DNA of 64,000 bases from Epiperipatus broadwayi (taxonomy: Eukaryota > Onychophora > Udeonychophora > Euonychophora > Peripatidae), in assembly GCA_028023455.1 (NCBI GenBank), contig JAQFVV010012477.1, positions 2,378,650 through 2,442,649 of the forward strand. The letters run 5' to 3'. Made by a program: the position numbers and the translations under genes. Of the stretch, positions 25,583-36,673 are shown piece after piece (position 1 is the stretch's first letter; each line of letters opens with the position of its first letter). The notes below the pieces were generated by a model. The model saw only the letters and a program-made list of their open reading frames with translations, had not been told where the DNA came from and searched no databases.

Positions 25583-28500
25583 ACAATCTATAATTATAGA
25601 TCACTTAATTCTACTAAATGAATATCCTTAATCCTTTGCTGCATTATTGTCCAAAATTAATATTTATATTTAAAATTACAGTGAGTCACTTATTAATAAT
25701 AATCCATCTTCAGTCCATCTTTCTGATAATTATTATTTATTACTAAACTATTTTTTCAATACTATTTTTTATTGAAACATGTGATACGTTTAATTTCTAG
25801 CTACAGACAAATTACTGCCTACTGATTCTATTAGTACTTAGGACTTAACTCTGATGAATTTTATGTTATCACTGATAATAAGAAAAACCCAAAACTGATC
25901 GGATGACAAATTAAACGCATTACTATTTGTTAATTACGGATTGCTTATATTTTCAATACATAATTGAAAATTGAAATCTCTTCTTTATAAAAAACTAAGG
26001 TATGTTATATTTGTATGATTACATATCATATAACTGAAAAAAAAAAAAAAATCCGTTTTAATATTAATTAAGAACATTATATCGTGCAATACTGTTAAAT
26101 AAAATGTCTATTAACTTTAGATAATCTCATCCTTTTAAAATCCTTTTTAATTAAATATTTCAATTTTAGTATACTTTCATTGTTTCTCTCACACTTTTAT
26201 GTGCTTTTAAAAAATAACATCTTTTTTAAAATTTTGTTGTTAGCTATTATCCTAATATATAAGTATCTCCATTACGTTTATTTGTACTGCTTTAAATTTA
26301 AATGAATTTATTTTAAATTTGAAATTATATACAACAATTAAAATCAAGAGTAACATTCTTTTTTATGTTTTTAATGAATAACCAACTAAATGAACAAATG
26401 TTTTTTTTCCCTGTACATCAGGATTTTCATTAAAATAATGCTTATTATGCACATCTAGACAAATGTTATACCAAGTGGAATCAGATATATTTGTTGAATT
26501 ATCTCTAAATATTGTCTTTATATATATCTCAATATCTTAAATATCTTATACTTTATACATTTTTTTTTTTTTATTCGAACGTACTTAATACAATTCACTC
26601 TATTAAGTGACATTTTAAAATTAAAAAAAAACAAGAAAAAAAAAACAAATCGCCTTTTATTCTATTTATCTTTCAGCAATCGTCATCACTAATTTGACTG
26701 CATGTCATTTCGTCGAACTTTTCTAAATTCTAAATGTTTTTCCAATAAAAAAAAAATCTATTAAAGACTTCCAATAACACCTTAACAGTTTGTAAGATTA
26801 AACTATCTGTTCAAAATGTTCTCATTTTATGACATTAAGCTTTTTATCTAAAAGAATTATAACAGATAAAAGAAAATCTATTGAGTCAATTTGGATGCAT
26901 TTAATAAATGGGGATCCCATATATATATATATTATCAACCAATCCATTAAATGTGTGTATAATGAATTAAAGTTTAATTTGGTATAATTCATACAAATCT
27001 TTATATTGAAATATTTGATAATTAGCAAGTCCTACAAAACATAAGATGCTTAAGATATATTAATAATCTGAATTGCTGCGCTAATGAATAGCGCAATGTG
27101 GTGTAGTTGAAATTAAAGATGCACTAATCAAAATAATAAAAAACAAGAAAAGATTAAATATATATATAAGGAGATTGATATATAAATTATTGGTAATTTA
27201 AATACATTTTAACACCTTATCTAAATATTATTCAAAATTCAATCTTAAATATATAGCAATATCTGTAAAAGCTTGTTTTTATAATTCTATTTTTCTATGA
27301 TATGTAATTTATACTAATTTACATATATTTTATGCATAAGTGTAAGATCTGGTTAACTATTTATGTATTTGGTATTGTATATTAGATGTATTATTATTTA
27401 GTAAAAATAATCTACATGTGTCTTTGTGATCAACAATACAAGAATCTGCAAAGGGAATTGATAATATTATCAACAGGATTTTCAAACATTATAAATCAAC
27501 TGGAGGGGGGGGGGTAATGTTCTCTCCAAATTTATTTAAATTTTTCCAATCCATAAATTCACTTCCCCACAGTAATCAAGCACTTTATTTTATTCTATCC
27601 TTTCAACTCACACCTCATCTATATATTTTAAGATTTCTTGAGATTCAATTTACAGGTTATATTGTGTAATAATTTATTAATTCTAGTAATATGTGAAGCC
27701 CACATTCGAGTCATAATTCTTTCAAAAATGTTCATGATGCCCGTTTATATTCTCACTCCTATATTATTTTTATGCAGAGATAAGCACTCTAAATCTAAAA
27801 TAATATACAAAGTCTCTTCATATGTAAAAAAGGTTGATGATTCAGAATCATAAGAGGATTCAAAATTTTATCTTGTTGGTACCCAGACTGTCATACAATG
27901 ATGACTTTTTATTAATATACTAACTACTGTAGACCACATTAAAGAAAATGAAGATTACTTGATTTGGATAAACAGGTAAAGTGACAATTGACTTAAATTG
28001 TGGTTATAAAATAAAAATATAATGGCACAAATATTTAAAATGAAAATAGAATCTGGTTAATAATAAGTAAAAAATGAAAGAACAATTTTGTAGAAATTGA
28101 TTATAGATTAGATAAAAATGCAAAATTAGATATATCGGGCCTAACGCATTCTCATTTTGATGAAGAAAGAATGTCAATTAATGGTTATACAGATTAGAAA
28201 TGAGTCAGTAGTTGGCATGTATAGTTATGATACCATATGTCCAATAAATTCATGATGATCAGCATATATCAGAATCCTATATTTTTTATTGTGATAGATT
28301 CTTTTGCACATAAAATATGTTCATTCAGATGATTGTTCTAAATTATGCTCTAAGTTTGACAAGGGTTAGGTAATCTCCTCATTTATTAATATCAAATCGC
28401 TTTTACGTTCAGAACAAAGGATGATAATTGATTATTTGTTTACTGCTGATGATATAACTAATTATTATTTATAATTACTTATTTTTTTCTATGTTGATTC

Positions 28501-28972
28501 TCTCAGTTCCCTTTTATATTTATTTATAACTATTCATTGTCATGGTTAGTTGAGATGATTGACTATTAAGTGTGGATGATGATATATATCTCTTATTTAT
28601 TCCTATTAGTAGAAATCATGAGTAGCTGTCTAGAAAAAATAGTAGTAGCAGCTCAGATCTTGAGAGAAGAAAAATGAGAAGTTGAGTTTGTAATCTGAAA
28701 TAGAACTACCATCACTACTAATTCTTTAAAAATGTTTTTGACATGGATGTTCCAAAATAAAGAGGTAAGTTTTACCTAAAAACTGAGCATCATCAATCTA
28801 ACTTGTAACAAGTTTCACTAAAAGAAAATGTAAAAAAAGGAAAATACATCTGAGAAAAGATTATAGCAAGCCTTGTAAATCTATGCAAAACATGTCAGTC
28901 TCAGGCATTCTTAAGCTGACTGGAAATGTATGTAATGAAAGTTATTATACTGTAAAATGGATAAAAGCAACT
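25583..28972. other. AT-rich intergenic DNA
   Basis: No gene recognised. A run of ten G at 27505-27514 stands out against the AT-rich background. The open frames at 26822-27028 and 27638-27853 have no recognisable motif. Confidence 0.5.
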
Positions 28973-29114
28973 TGTATTAACCTAGCCTGGATATCAAAGT
29001 ATATTTAGCAACTGATAAATGGAAGCTACAAAAAAGTTAATGGAAAATGTTTAATGAAAACAACTGCGCTTACCAGTATTAATCTATCCTGGATATCAAA
29101 GTATGTTTAGCAAT
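28973..29114 (+). repeat. Duplicated flank at the RTE insertion
   Basis: A ~38 bp segment (GTATTAACCTAGCCTGGATA then TCAAAGTATATTTAGCAA) at 28973 is repeated at 29076. The 42 bp between them (29034-29075) recurs after the RTE fragment at 29506-29547 with one mismatch. This looks like a complex target-site duplication from the retrotransposition event. Confidence 0.7.
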
Positions 29115-29490
29115 ACAGAAACTTCAGACTGCTCAAAGAAGTATGGAGAGATGCATGTTGGGAATAACAAAAAGGGATCAAAAATGCAATATATGGGTAA
29201 GAGAACAAACAAGTGTTACTGACCTCATTGAAAAAATTAAAAGACTGAAGTGGAGTTGGGCTGGACATATTGTTAGAAGAGATGATAACAGATGGACAAT
29301 TAAAATTTTAAACTGGATTCCAAGAGATTGTAAAAGACCCACAAAGAGACCACATGTGAGATGAATGGATGCAATAAGAAAGTGTGCAGGGGCGATGTGG
29401 AGAAGAGAAGCTAAAGATAGGAAAATATGGATTGAACTTGGAGAGACCTTCAACCTGCAGTGGATTGATAATGGTTGATGATGATAAACT
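29113..29490 (+). pseudogene. RTE-type non-LTR retrotransposon, 3' end
   Basis: Encodes the C-terminal tail of an APE-RT polyprotein: 'IQKLQTAQRSMERCMLGIT', then 'REQTSVTDLIEKIKRLKWSW', then 'AGHIVRRDDNRWT'. After a stop at 29362-29364 the pattern continues with 'MDAIRKC...W.REAKDRKIW' and 'WIDNG'. This 'LKW.WAGHV.R..D.RW' block is highly typical of RTE-like elements in invertebrates. The piece is 5'-truncated and ends in a short (GATGAT)n tail, the usual RTE 3' end. The minus-strand open frame over it is a shadow. Confidence 0.9.
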
Positions 29491-29547
29491 AGAACATACT
29501 AAAAGAAGTTAATGGAAAATGTTTAATGAAAACAACTGTGCTTACCA

Positions 29548-31104
29548 ATCATAGAAATTCTTATAATTTTAATCTGAACATTAAAAAAATCCAGAATAAA
29601 AAAGTTGATGTGAAAAAAACTTAAAATGTCTATAAAGGAACTAAGAGAAAGAAATATATCATAATAATGTACTGTAGTATGCACATCAACATTTACAAAT
29701 AGTTTTAATATAAGTAATAATTGATAATAATGAATAATTTTGAGTTGTTTTTTGTTGTTGAAATCTGTTATTCTTTCTACCAAAATGTAAAAAAATGATC
29801 TATGGGACCTTCCAATTGTCACAAGGAAATGGAAGAATATTGTAGATAAAAAATGTACTTTGAATATTATAGATTTTTGTAATATTTCAACTTTGTCTGG
29901 AATAAAATAAGTCCAGATAATGATTTTAAAAAATAATCACTAAAACATTGGTACTGTTTTGAAATGCCATATTTAAAGACTATTACTTTGGTTGTTTACT
30001 TATATTTATCATTATTATTGCTATATATTTTTCTCTTCATTTAAAATGTATAATATTTATTGATAGAAATATTAGTATAATTTTAGATTAACTAGTGATC
30101 TATTTACATACCTAACTCTAAGAGAGTTATGTCTTCCTCTGTTTGAATTTATATATTGCCACATAATAAAAATAATTATTTAAATTATATTTAAACAAAT
30201 GAGACTAAAACGTGAATTAATATATATATATAATTAAAATGTTATCTGGTTCATATGTGTAATTTATATAATTTAATTTCACTTTATTCCAGACCATTAT
30301 AATTGGCCACCCAATGTGAGCTGATCTTTAATAAACCACCAGTACCCTGAGAATTTTAAAAATAAATCATGCCAGTAACACTTTTTTCTGAAATAAGTAT
30401 ATTTTTGTATTAACGTAAAGTTATAGGTTGAATTTTGTTTTAAAAGTGCTGCCAGTAAGAAAAATTGTGCATGTGTAAACATAAATATGAGGAATAAAAT
30501 GAAATAATTAAAAGGTAATAATTAATTTAAATCATTTTTTTTAAAAAAAAAGTCTTATTTAAAATCCAAGTGTTTAACATGCCTAAGTAATAGTTAAAAG
30601 TAGAAGAAAAGAAATATGGAAGGGAAGGGGGCAGAAATTTAGCTGGTAGAAAGGAATCAACAGTCAACAATTTTTTTTATCATTATATTTGTGTGTAATT
30701 ACTGTTTTGTCTTTTAAAAAAAAAATTGACCTTTTGAAATTTTTATATAATCAATTTGTGTAAAGTAATTACTAACACTAAGTAAATTCTTTTTTTTTAA
30801 TGTTTTTGTTTTTGACAAAGTTTACTGATATGTAACAATATATAAATATGCCATTACATTAATTTAAAATAAAAACTAAGTTCACAAATAAAAATAAATT
30901 TATTAAAAACTAAAAGCTAAAAAAAATTAAAGAATTGTTTTATATATATATATATTTGCACAGATGCAAATCTTTAAAAATTATTATTTTTTTTTTAAAA
31001 AAAAAGGTATTTGAACATACTTTTTTAGAAAAAAGTATAAGAAAAAGATAAAATATTTTTGTAAATGGAAATGATTGTTTTATAAATTAATTGAAAAGCA
31101 AACT
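29548..31104. other. AT-rich intergenic DNA
   Basis: No gene seen. A 26 bp word containing TTATTCCAGACCATTATAAT at about 30285-30304 recurs at 32900 (see the repeat at 32809) and is followed by a primer-binding-site-like TGGCCACCCAATGTGAGC. Confidence 0.5.
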
Positions 31105-31490
31105 AGCCCTTGAGGCTCTTATATAATTAAAAAGTCAGAGGATAAGATATAGATAAGAGAATACAAAGAATTAGCTTGACCAATGGAAGCACCAAGCCTC
31201 AGCTCAGACCCTAATGAAAATGATGGATTAGTGACATTTTGTTCATTGAATCCAGAGGATGATTATAAAAAAATATTGAAATTAAGGGCAGTTCCAGACA
31301 GTTCCAGCTTGATTGTTTTTGAGAGGTGTAATAGGATGCACATATCACCCTCTCTCTATTTTAAAAAATGAAATGACTGTGATACCAGAATGGAACCAGC
31401 TAAGGTCACCTCCAGAACATCAGACTGGTCTTTCAATGGGGACATCGTGGGAATTGGCACCAAGAACCATGACTCTTCAACTGTAAGCTA
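31105..31490 (+). other. GC-richer island, possible exon or LTR fragment
   Basis: Balanced base composition in an AT-rich setting, preceded by TTATATAATTAAA at 31119-31131. A 62-codon open frame (31183-31371) begins MEAPSLSSDPNEND and is rich in Ser/Asp/Glu, unlike the noise frames around it, but I do not recognise it. Near 31484 the sequence AACTGTAAGC would fit a splice donor. TC-rich and TTGGCACC words resemble those of the LTR-like region at 11.4 kb, so a retroelement origin is equally possible. Confidence 0.3.
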
Positions 31491-32808
31491 TTGAACTGAA
31501 CAATTTTAAAATTTAAAAGTAATTAAGAACTTTCATCAAGATTTGACAAGTTTAATAAACAAGCTAAATCTAATTTTTGTAAAATGAACTATAATCTGAC
31601 TTTTCCAAATCAATTATTGTTTAATTTTTTTTCATTTGAGTTTGCCAAAAATCATTTTCATTTTTTTTATTAATATTTATTGTAGAAATTATTAAATGCA
31701 TTAAATTTAAAATGGGCATTAGCGCTTGCATAGATTCTTTCATGTTTAATTATGTTGTTGTTTTCATATATGATTAAAATATATAGACATGGGGTAAATA
31801 ATGATATCTTATGTTGAATATCTAAAATGTATTTTTAGATGTCTTTTTAGTTATTGGTGTCAATGCAGCATCTTATGATGAATGCCATTGGGCTTCTAGT
31901 GAATTCCCTCTGCAATTAGATCAATGACTTTATATTTTGATCATTTATGTTTATGTTGAAATGTTTTTGAGCATGTAATTTATGTAGTTGATCTATGTTC
32001 AACATTAAACAACAAACTTTTATAAATCCATCTGTGTGAATTTATATAAATGTTAAATTTAAGTCGGGTGTGAATGGCTATATAGATTTGTAAAATTATA
32101 TTAATTAATTAGGGGAGGGTAGTGGATTGGATATATCGGTATAATTAATAGATGTAGTACGAGATTCGCTATGTGCAGAATTGCAATATATGCCACATGC
32201 CCCGTTTGCCTATGGAAGGGATAGTAAGATGAAATGCCATCCCTGCCTATGGAGTTTTTATTTTTATTGTTCTTCTTGCTGACAGATGTAGCATTCCTGT
32301 TTGGTTGAGAGTCAATATCTTCTCTAATTATACTGTTCAGATGTACATTCCTGAAAGTATAGTATTTTTTATGCTGTCATATTTTCATGCTACATTGAAT
32401 ACATCAATGTATCAGATGGATTGATGCCGGTTTGACTGCTAACTTTTGGCCTAAGGTTAAATAAGGGATAAAATTTTTTTTTCAAATACAATCTATGTAG
32501 TTTATTCATACTTGACAATCTTAAAATAAATATAAAATTCTTCTGTGTGGATGATTTAAAATTTTTAAATAATAATTTAAATTAAAAGTTAATATTAAAA
32601 AAAATAATAAATGTTATTCCTCAAATTTAAAATGATTATATATGTGCATTAACAAATGTTGTTTGTGTGTTAATTACTGGCAGTGGCTTTTATTTTTTTA
32701 TATTTAAGATATGAAATTAAACAAAGTTATATATTATTATCTCTGCGTCTCCACTGAGCTAGTGACTTGGGCTAACAGTCTAAATATAAAATAAAGTGGG
32801 ATCTTAAC
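31491..32808. other. Intergenic DNA
   Basis: No gene recognised. The stretch 31860-32450 is less AT-rich than average but holds no open frame with recognisable content. Confidence 0.5.
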
Positions 32809-33060
32809 TTATGTATCTGCCTACTATATAAATTTTTCTAGGTTCAAATGCCTAGATGGTGCCCTTGTAGTGCAGATTATGGTAAGACTCATCTTTCGCT
32901 TTATTCCAGACCATTATAATTGGCACTCAACATGGGGCACCAATTATAATGCTCCAAAAGGAATGAGTCTTTACGTATCTGCCTACTATATAAATTTTCT
33001 AGGTTCAAATGCCTAGTGGCATCCTATAGTGCAGATACATTAAGACTCATTCTTTTCGGA
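32809..33060 (+). repeat. Direct duplication around a small inverted repeat
   Basis: A ~90 bp unit (CTGCCTACTATATAAATTTT, TCTAGGTTCAAATGCCTAG, then GTGCAGAT...AAGACTCAT) occurs at 32809 and 32969. Between the copies lies a hairpin, ACCATTATAATTGGCAC / GGGCACCAATTATAATG. The left arm reads TGGCACTCAACATGGGGC at 32921-32938, only three transitions away from the well-known lysine-tRNA primer binding site TGGCGCCCAACGTGGGGC. I suspect LTR-element debris. The GGTTCAAATGCC word also resembles a tRNA B box. Confidence 0.5.
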
Positions 33061-33224
33061 CTGTTATAATATATATATATATACCCATGTTTCAGCCATG
33101 TCTCCCTGGATATCACCTAGGTAATAATTATTATGAAAATAATTGTAGACTGTAAACATTGACTTACAACAATAATGAACATTCTATCAATAAAAAACAG
33201 AAATAATATAAGAAATTGTTTAGA

Positions 33225-33690
33225 TTAATGAGTTTTAAAAAAAATTCGAAATAGAAGATAGTTTGCATCTATTATCACATTTATTGATAGAATCTGTCTC
33301 TTTAAAGATCTCAATGGCTTCACTTATCTGGTATTGTTGGATAGTTTTAAGCCTAGATAGTATTATTGTGTTAGAGAAATGAATACCATAACCTGTATTT
33401 ATAGCATGGAGAATTAGGGTTATTGATGATGAGTGTTTTTATCTGCAATAATATGTTCATTTCTTCTAGAATTGATGTCATTATTCATAAATATATAAGA
33501 AGTTTTACATATGTTACATAACATTTCATAACTCCAATGTCATCAAGAGGAATTGAGTCTTTAGTCTTGCATAGAATGCTATTAATTTTTTGATGAATAA
33601 TATATTCTGTGTTATATTGTAATATTTTAGAAGAAGTCCCATATCCCATGTAGTTCATTTTATATAAGTAATACAAATCCTAAATATTAT
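33225..33690 (-). pseudogene. Penelope-like element GIY-YIG endonuclease fragment
   Basis: On the minus strand the inter-domain linker reads 'INSILCKTKDSIPLDDIGVM' (33676 down), then after a frameshift 'NEHIIADKNT', and then 'HAINTGYGIHFSNTI' followed by 'LSRLKTIQQYQISEAIEIFK'. The 'H...TGH.I.F.N...L.R......SEAIEI.K' block is the C-terminal half of the PLE GIY-YIG domain. The first half, with the GIY and YIG tyrosines, is degraded. Inverted relative to the PLE remnant that starts 130 bp downstream. Confidence 0.75.
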
Positions 33691-34152
33691 TGTTTTTTAA
33701 AAATATTTAAAGCTTCTCAAGTGGATCATTTAGCTATAAAGAAGTAAAAACAAAGCTGATTAAACAATTATGTGTATTAATCTTTAAAATTTTTATTAAA
33801 GAAATAAAACATATAATAAAAAATATACAAATGATATTCTAGTGAGCTTTGATCTTACTTTATTATTTACAAATGTTTCATTGACAAAATTTTAAATATT
33901 ATTGGTAAACGATGCAATTTATCTGATTATATTATTAAATTAATTAAAAATTATTTGTCAAATACATATTTCATGTATTATGGTAATAATAAAAAGTCAG
34001 ATGTCACATGACTTATATATAGCTTGCATTTACAAATATGTAAAAATTAAAAGCATGCTAATGAGCTCTAAACAAGATTTTTTTTTATTTATTTTTATGA
34101 TAAATGCTTCTACAAGAGAAGGCATTCAAGCCATTTTTATCTTGGATTGTCC

Positions 34153-34197
34153 CCATCCCCAGACCGGTTTCTACCCATGGGTCTTTTCAGTGAGGAG
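34153..34197 (-). ncRNA. Decayed hammerhead ribozyme motif
   Basis: Inverted partner of the motif at 34608. Stem I TCCTCA/TGGGGA, stem II ACC/GGT, GAAA and the ACCGGT stem III are kept, but the core reads CTGAAAA instead of CTGANGA (invariant G8 lost), and the last base of stem II is changed. Expected to be inactive. Confidence 0.6.
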
Positions 34198-34607
34198 TTG
34201 GAACATAAGATTCAAAAAAACAACTCAAACCAAGTATTTATCTAAAAGTTAATTGTCAAGAAGAAGATCTGAAACTTTTAGACATCTACATGTCTTTAAA
34301 GTGAGTTCTCCAACTGAAAAAAATCATATGGGCCTGAACTTAATTCAGATACTCCATATATTAGTAGGCTTAGCCATTTAATTTAGCCAAAGTCCCAACA
34401 GCAAAATAATAATAGTAATAATAAAAAGTCAGATGTCACATGACTTATATATAGCTTGCATTTACAAATATGTAAAATTAAAAGCACGCTAATGAGCTCT
34501 AAACAAGCTTTTTTTTATTTTTTTATTTTTTTTTATGATACTTCTTGACAATTAACTTTTAGATAAATGCTTGATTTGAGTTGGTTTTTTGAATCTAATG
34601 TTCCAAC

Positions 34608-34648
34608 TTCTCACTGAAGAGACCCATAGGTCGAAACCGGTCTGGGGA
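34608..34648 (+). ncRNA. Type I hammerhead ribozyme motif, intact core
   Basis: Stem I 5' TTCTCA (34608-34613), core CTGAAGA (34614-34620), stem II GACC/GGTC with loop CATA (34621-34632, four Watson-Crick pairs including the usual G10.1-C11.1), GAAA (34633-34636), palindromic stem III ACCGGT, C17 at 34642 (predicted cleavage 3' of it), stem I 3' TGGGGA (34643-34648), pairing with two G-U wobbles. Every invariant position is present. The short palindromic stem III suggests cleavage as a dimer or in tandem transcripts. Confidence 0.8.
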
Positions 34649-35720
34649 TGGGGACAATCCAAGATAAAAAAGATTTGAATGCCTTTTCTTGCGAAGCATT
34701 TATCATAAAAAAAAGCTTGTTTAGAACTCATTAGCATGCGTTTAATTTTCATGTATTATGGAAAATATTATTAACCAACTTTTGGTACTCTGATGAGCTC
34801 ACCAATCCCAGGGGTAATAGTTGATATATTCATAGAATATATAAAAATTTATGTTTTAGAGTCAGCACCTTTAACAAATTCTTGTTTGACTCAGATATAT
34901 AGATGATCCATTTATCATCTAGCAATATGATATATACCATTATTTTTATACATATAAACAAAATGCATCTTAATATCAATGTTACAATGGAAACAAAAAC
35001 TAATGGGAAATTTTCTTTTTTTGATGTACTTGTCATCAAGAATAGTCTTTTATCTTTTTAAATTTTCAGAAAATCTACACAACCTGAAAGCTATCTACAA
35101 TTTTCATCACATCATCTAGCTCAAATCTTTCCTGCAACAAAAACTCTTTATACTAATGCTATTAACCTTATTTCAGATAAATCAATTCTAGAAGTAGAAG
35201 TAAATCTTATGAGCAATATTTTGTTAACTAATGATTATAATAATAGAACATTACATCAAGCAATTGAATCCCTAAACAATCAAAATAAAAAGTCCCCAAG
35301 AGAAACAATTATTAGTGGTTGTATTCCTTATATAAAAAGAACTACAGACAATGATGGGCATTAAAGTCAACATAATATACACTACTTATCAAAAAATTAA
35401 TAGCATTATTAAAGATTCAATCTCTCTTGAAGCCCATAGTGTTTATAAAGTTTCATGCAGAATTTGTAAAGCTTCTTATATGGGTATGAATAACTTACTG
35501 TATCAATGTTAAAAAAGATGAAAATATTAATGCAGTTAAGGAACCCTCACCAGAAGTAGCACCATGCATCCATGTTACAAATACAAGTCATAGTATTGAT
35601 TTTTTTAATGTGAGAAAACTATCTAGATATAACACTCTTTAACAATGTCACCAAAAAGCCATTGAATTCATTAAAAGAACTTTTTGTATCAACAAACATG
35701 ATGAAAAATTTAAATTATCG

Positions 35721-36412
35721 TCTATTTGAAAATTATTAATTAAAATCTCTTTAATATAAATAATTTCTTATATTTATTGTTTGTGTTTTTTTTTATTAAT
35801 AGAAAGTTTATTATTGTTATATGTTATTATTTACAGAGTCTTTACAATTATTTTTATATTTATTACCCAGTTGATAAATACGGCCTGTGTAACGTTGGTT
35901 TATATATATATTATACAATAAACTATCCATTGATAAACCTGGATTTATTTATAACTGCAGTCGTTGAAAAATCTTCATTTTAATATGTAATATATATATA
36001 ATATTTGAAATAAAGACATTCTTCGTATATATATATATAAGCGGAGAAATTTATTATTTAAATTGACAAATGATTTTACATATTAGTTACTAAACTTCCA
36101 CCAAGAACTATTTCTTAAGAATCAATAGAAAGCCTCAGAAAGAATTTTTTCAGATAGAGGTGAGAATGAACATGAATGTTATTTAATATATTTACTTATT
36201 TCAGAAAATATTGATGTAAAAAAATGACTTAAGGTGGTTTTTAAAAATAAATTGTATTATGCAAAAATAAGAATCAATTCTTATATTTCAGCATTTTTTT
36301 TTCTTTAAAGATTATGGATTGACTTAGAAAACTGAATATTGAATAACATCAACAACTACAAAAAGTGATAAAACAATAGATACAAATCTTGTAAAACTTA
36401 TATATATATATT
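35721..36412. other. AT-rich intergenic DNA
   Basis: No gene seen. Two (TA)n tracts near 35990 and 36030. Confidence 0.5.
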
Positions 36413-36673
36413 TAATTAGAAGTGATTTGATCCCAGACTTTCAGGCCCCTTTAGACATCCATTTCATTTTTTATAATTGATACACATGGCCACATACAAG
36501 CGAAAAAAAATATTGATCTCCAATATATGGATTTCATGCTGAACCAGCACTCATCAGTATATTAAAGATCATTTACCTTTTTCACAAGTATGTGGCCATG
36601 TGTATCAGTTGAATAAGATGGAATGGATGTCTAAAGGAAATTTGAAATTCTGGGTTTAAATCACCTCTAATTA
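36413..36673 (-). mobile_element. Fold-back element with a hammerhead motif in its centre
   Basis: Arms 36413-36498 and 36588-36673 are inverted copies (tip TAATTAGARGTGATTT, inner part TGATACACATGGCCACATAC). The ~90 bp centre holds a hammerhead motif on the minus strand. The left edge abuts (TA)n. No coding sequence. Confidence 0.75.
36509..36563 (-). ncRNA. Hammerhead ribozyme motif, weak stem I
   Basis: Read on the minus strand: core CTGATGA (36557-36551), stem II GTGCTG/CAGCAT with loop GTT (six pairs, the first a G-U), GAAA (36535-36532), stem III ATC/GAT closing an 11-base loop, C17 at 36515. Stem I is only A/T pairs with a mismatch next to the core. The core and stem II are convincing; stem I makes activity uncertain. 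Confidence 0.6.

Larger units (their letters stand above)
33984..34746. mobile_element. Hammerhead-bearing insertion with 15 bp target duplication
   Basis: TTTCATGTATTATGG occurs at 33969-33983 and again at 34747-34761, exactly flanking a 763 bp block that splits the PLE RT coding sequence. Inside, a unit starts at 33984 and restarts at 34418 (AAAAAGTCAGATGTCACATG), giving a tandem period of ~434 bp. The second unit is then cut and followed by an inverted copy of the first (arms about 34047-34262 and 34546-34746). Each arm carries a hammerhead motif, one intact and one decayed. Non-coding; the open frames on both strands (33980-34252, 34552-34752) are mirror images made by the inversion. Confidence 0.85.
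33815..35720 (+). pseudogene. Penelope-like element RT plus GIY-YIG endonuclease, interrupted
   Basis: RT fingers at 33835-33983 ('VSFDLTLLFTNVSL', the PLE 'SFDVTSLFTNVP' motif). After a 763 bp insertion comes 'MSSPIPGVIVDIFIEYI' (about 34792, the G-SP-SPV-A palm motif), the catalytic 'LRYIDDPFII' (about 34890) and 'NGKFSFFDVLVIKNS' (about 35005). The endonuclease follows at 35430-35720: 'HSVYKVSCRICKASYMGM', then 'HVTNTSHSIDFFNVRKLSR' and 'KAIEFIKRTF'. Several frameshifts and stops are present. Compared with the usual ~800-residue PLE protein, the N-terminus is missing or unreadable. Confidence 0.85.

Noticed and set aside
29178-29453. Minus-strand open frame over the RTE tail
   Set aside because: Antisense shadow of the RTE C-terminal coding sequence; the same applies to 45317-45634 and to the minus frame at 34830-35039 over the PLE RT.
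32840-32870. GGTTCAAATGCC as a tRNA gene or SINE B box
   Set aside because: No matching A box or cloverleaf at the right distance; it belongs to a local direct duplication.
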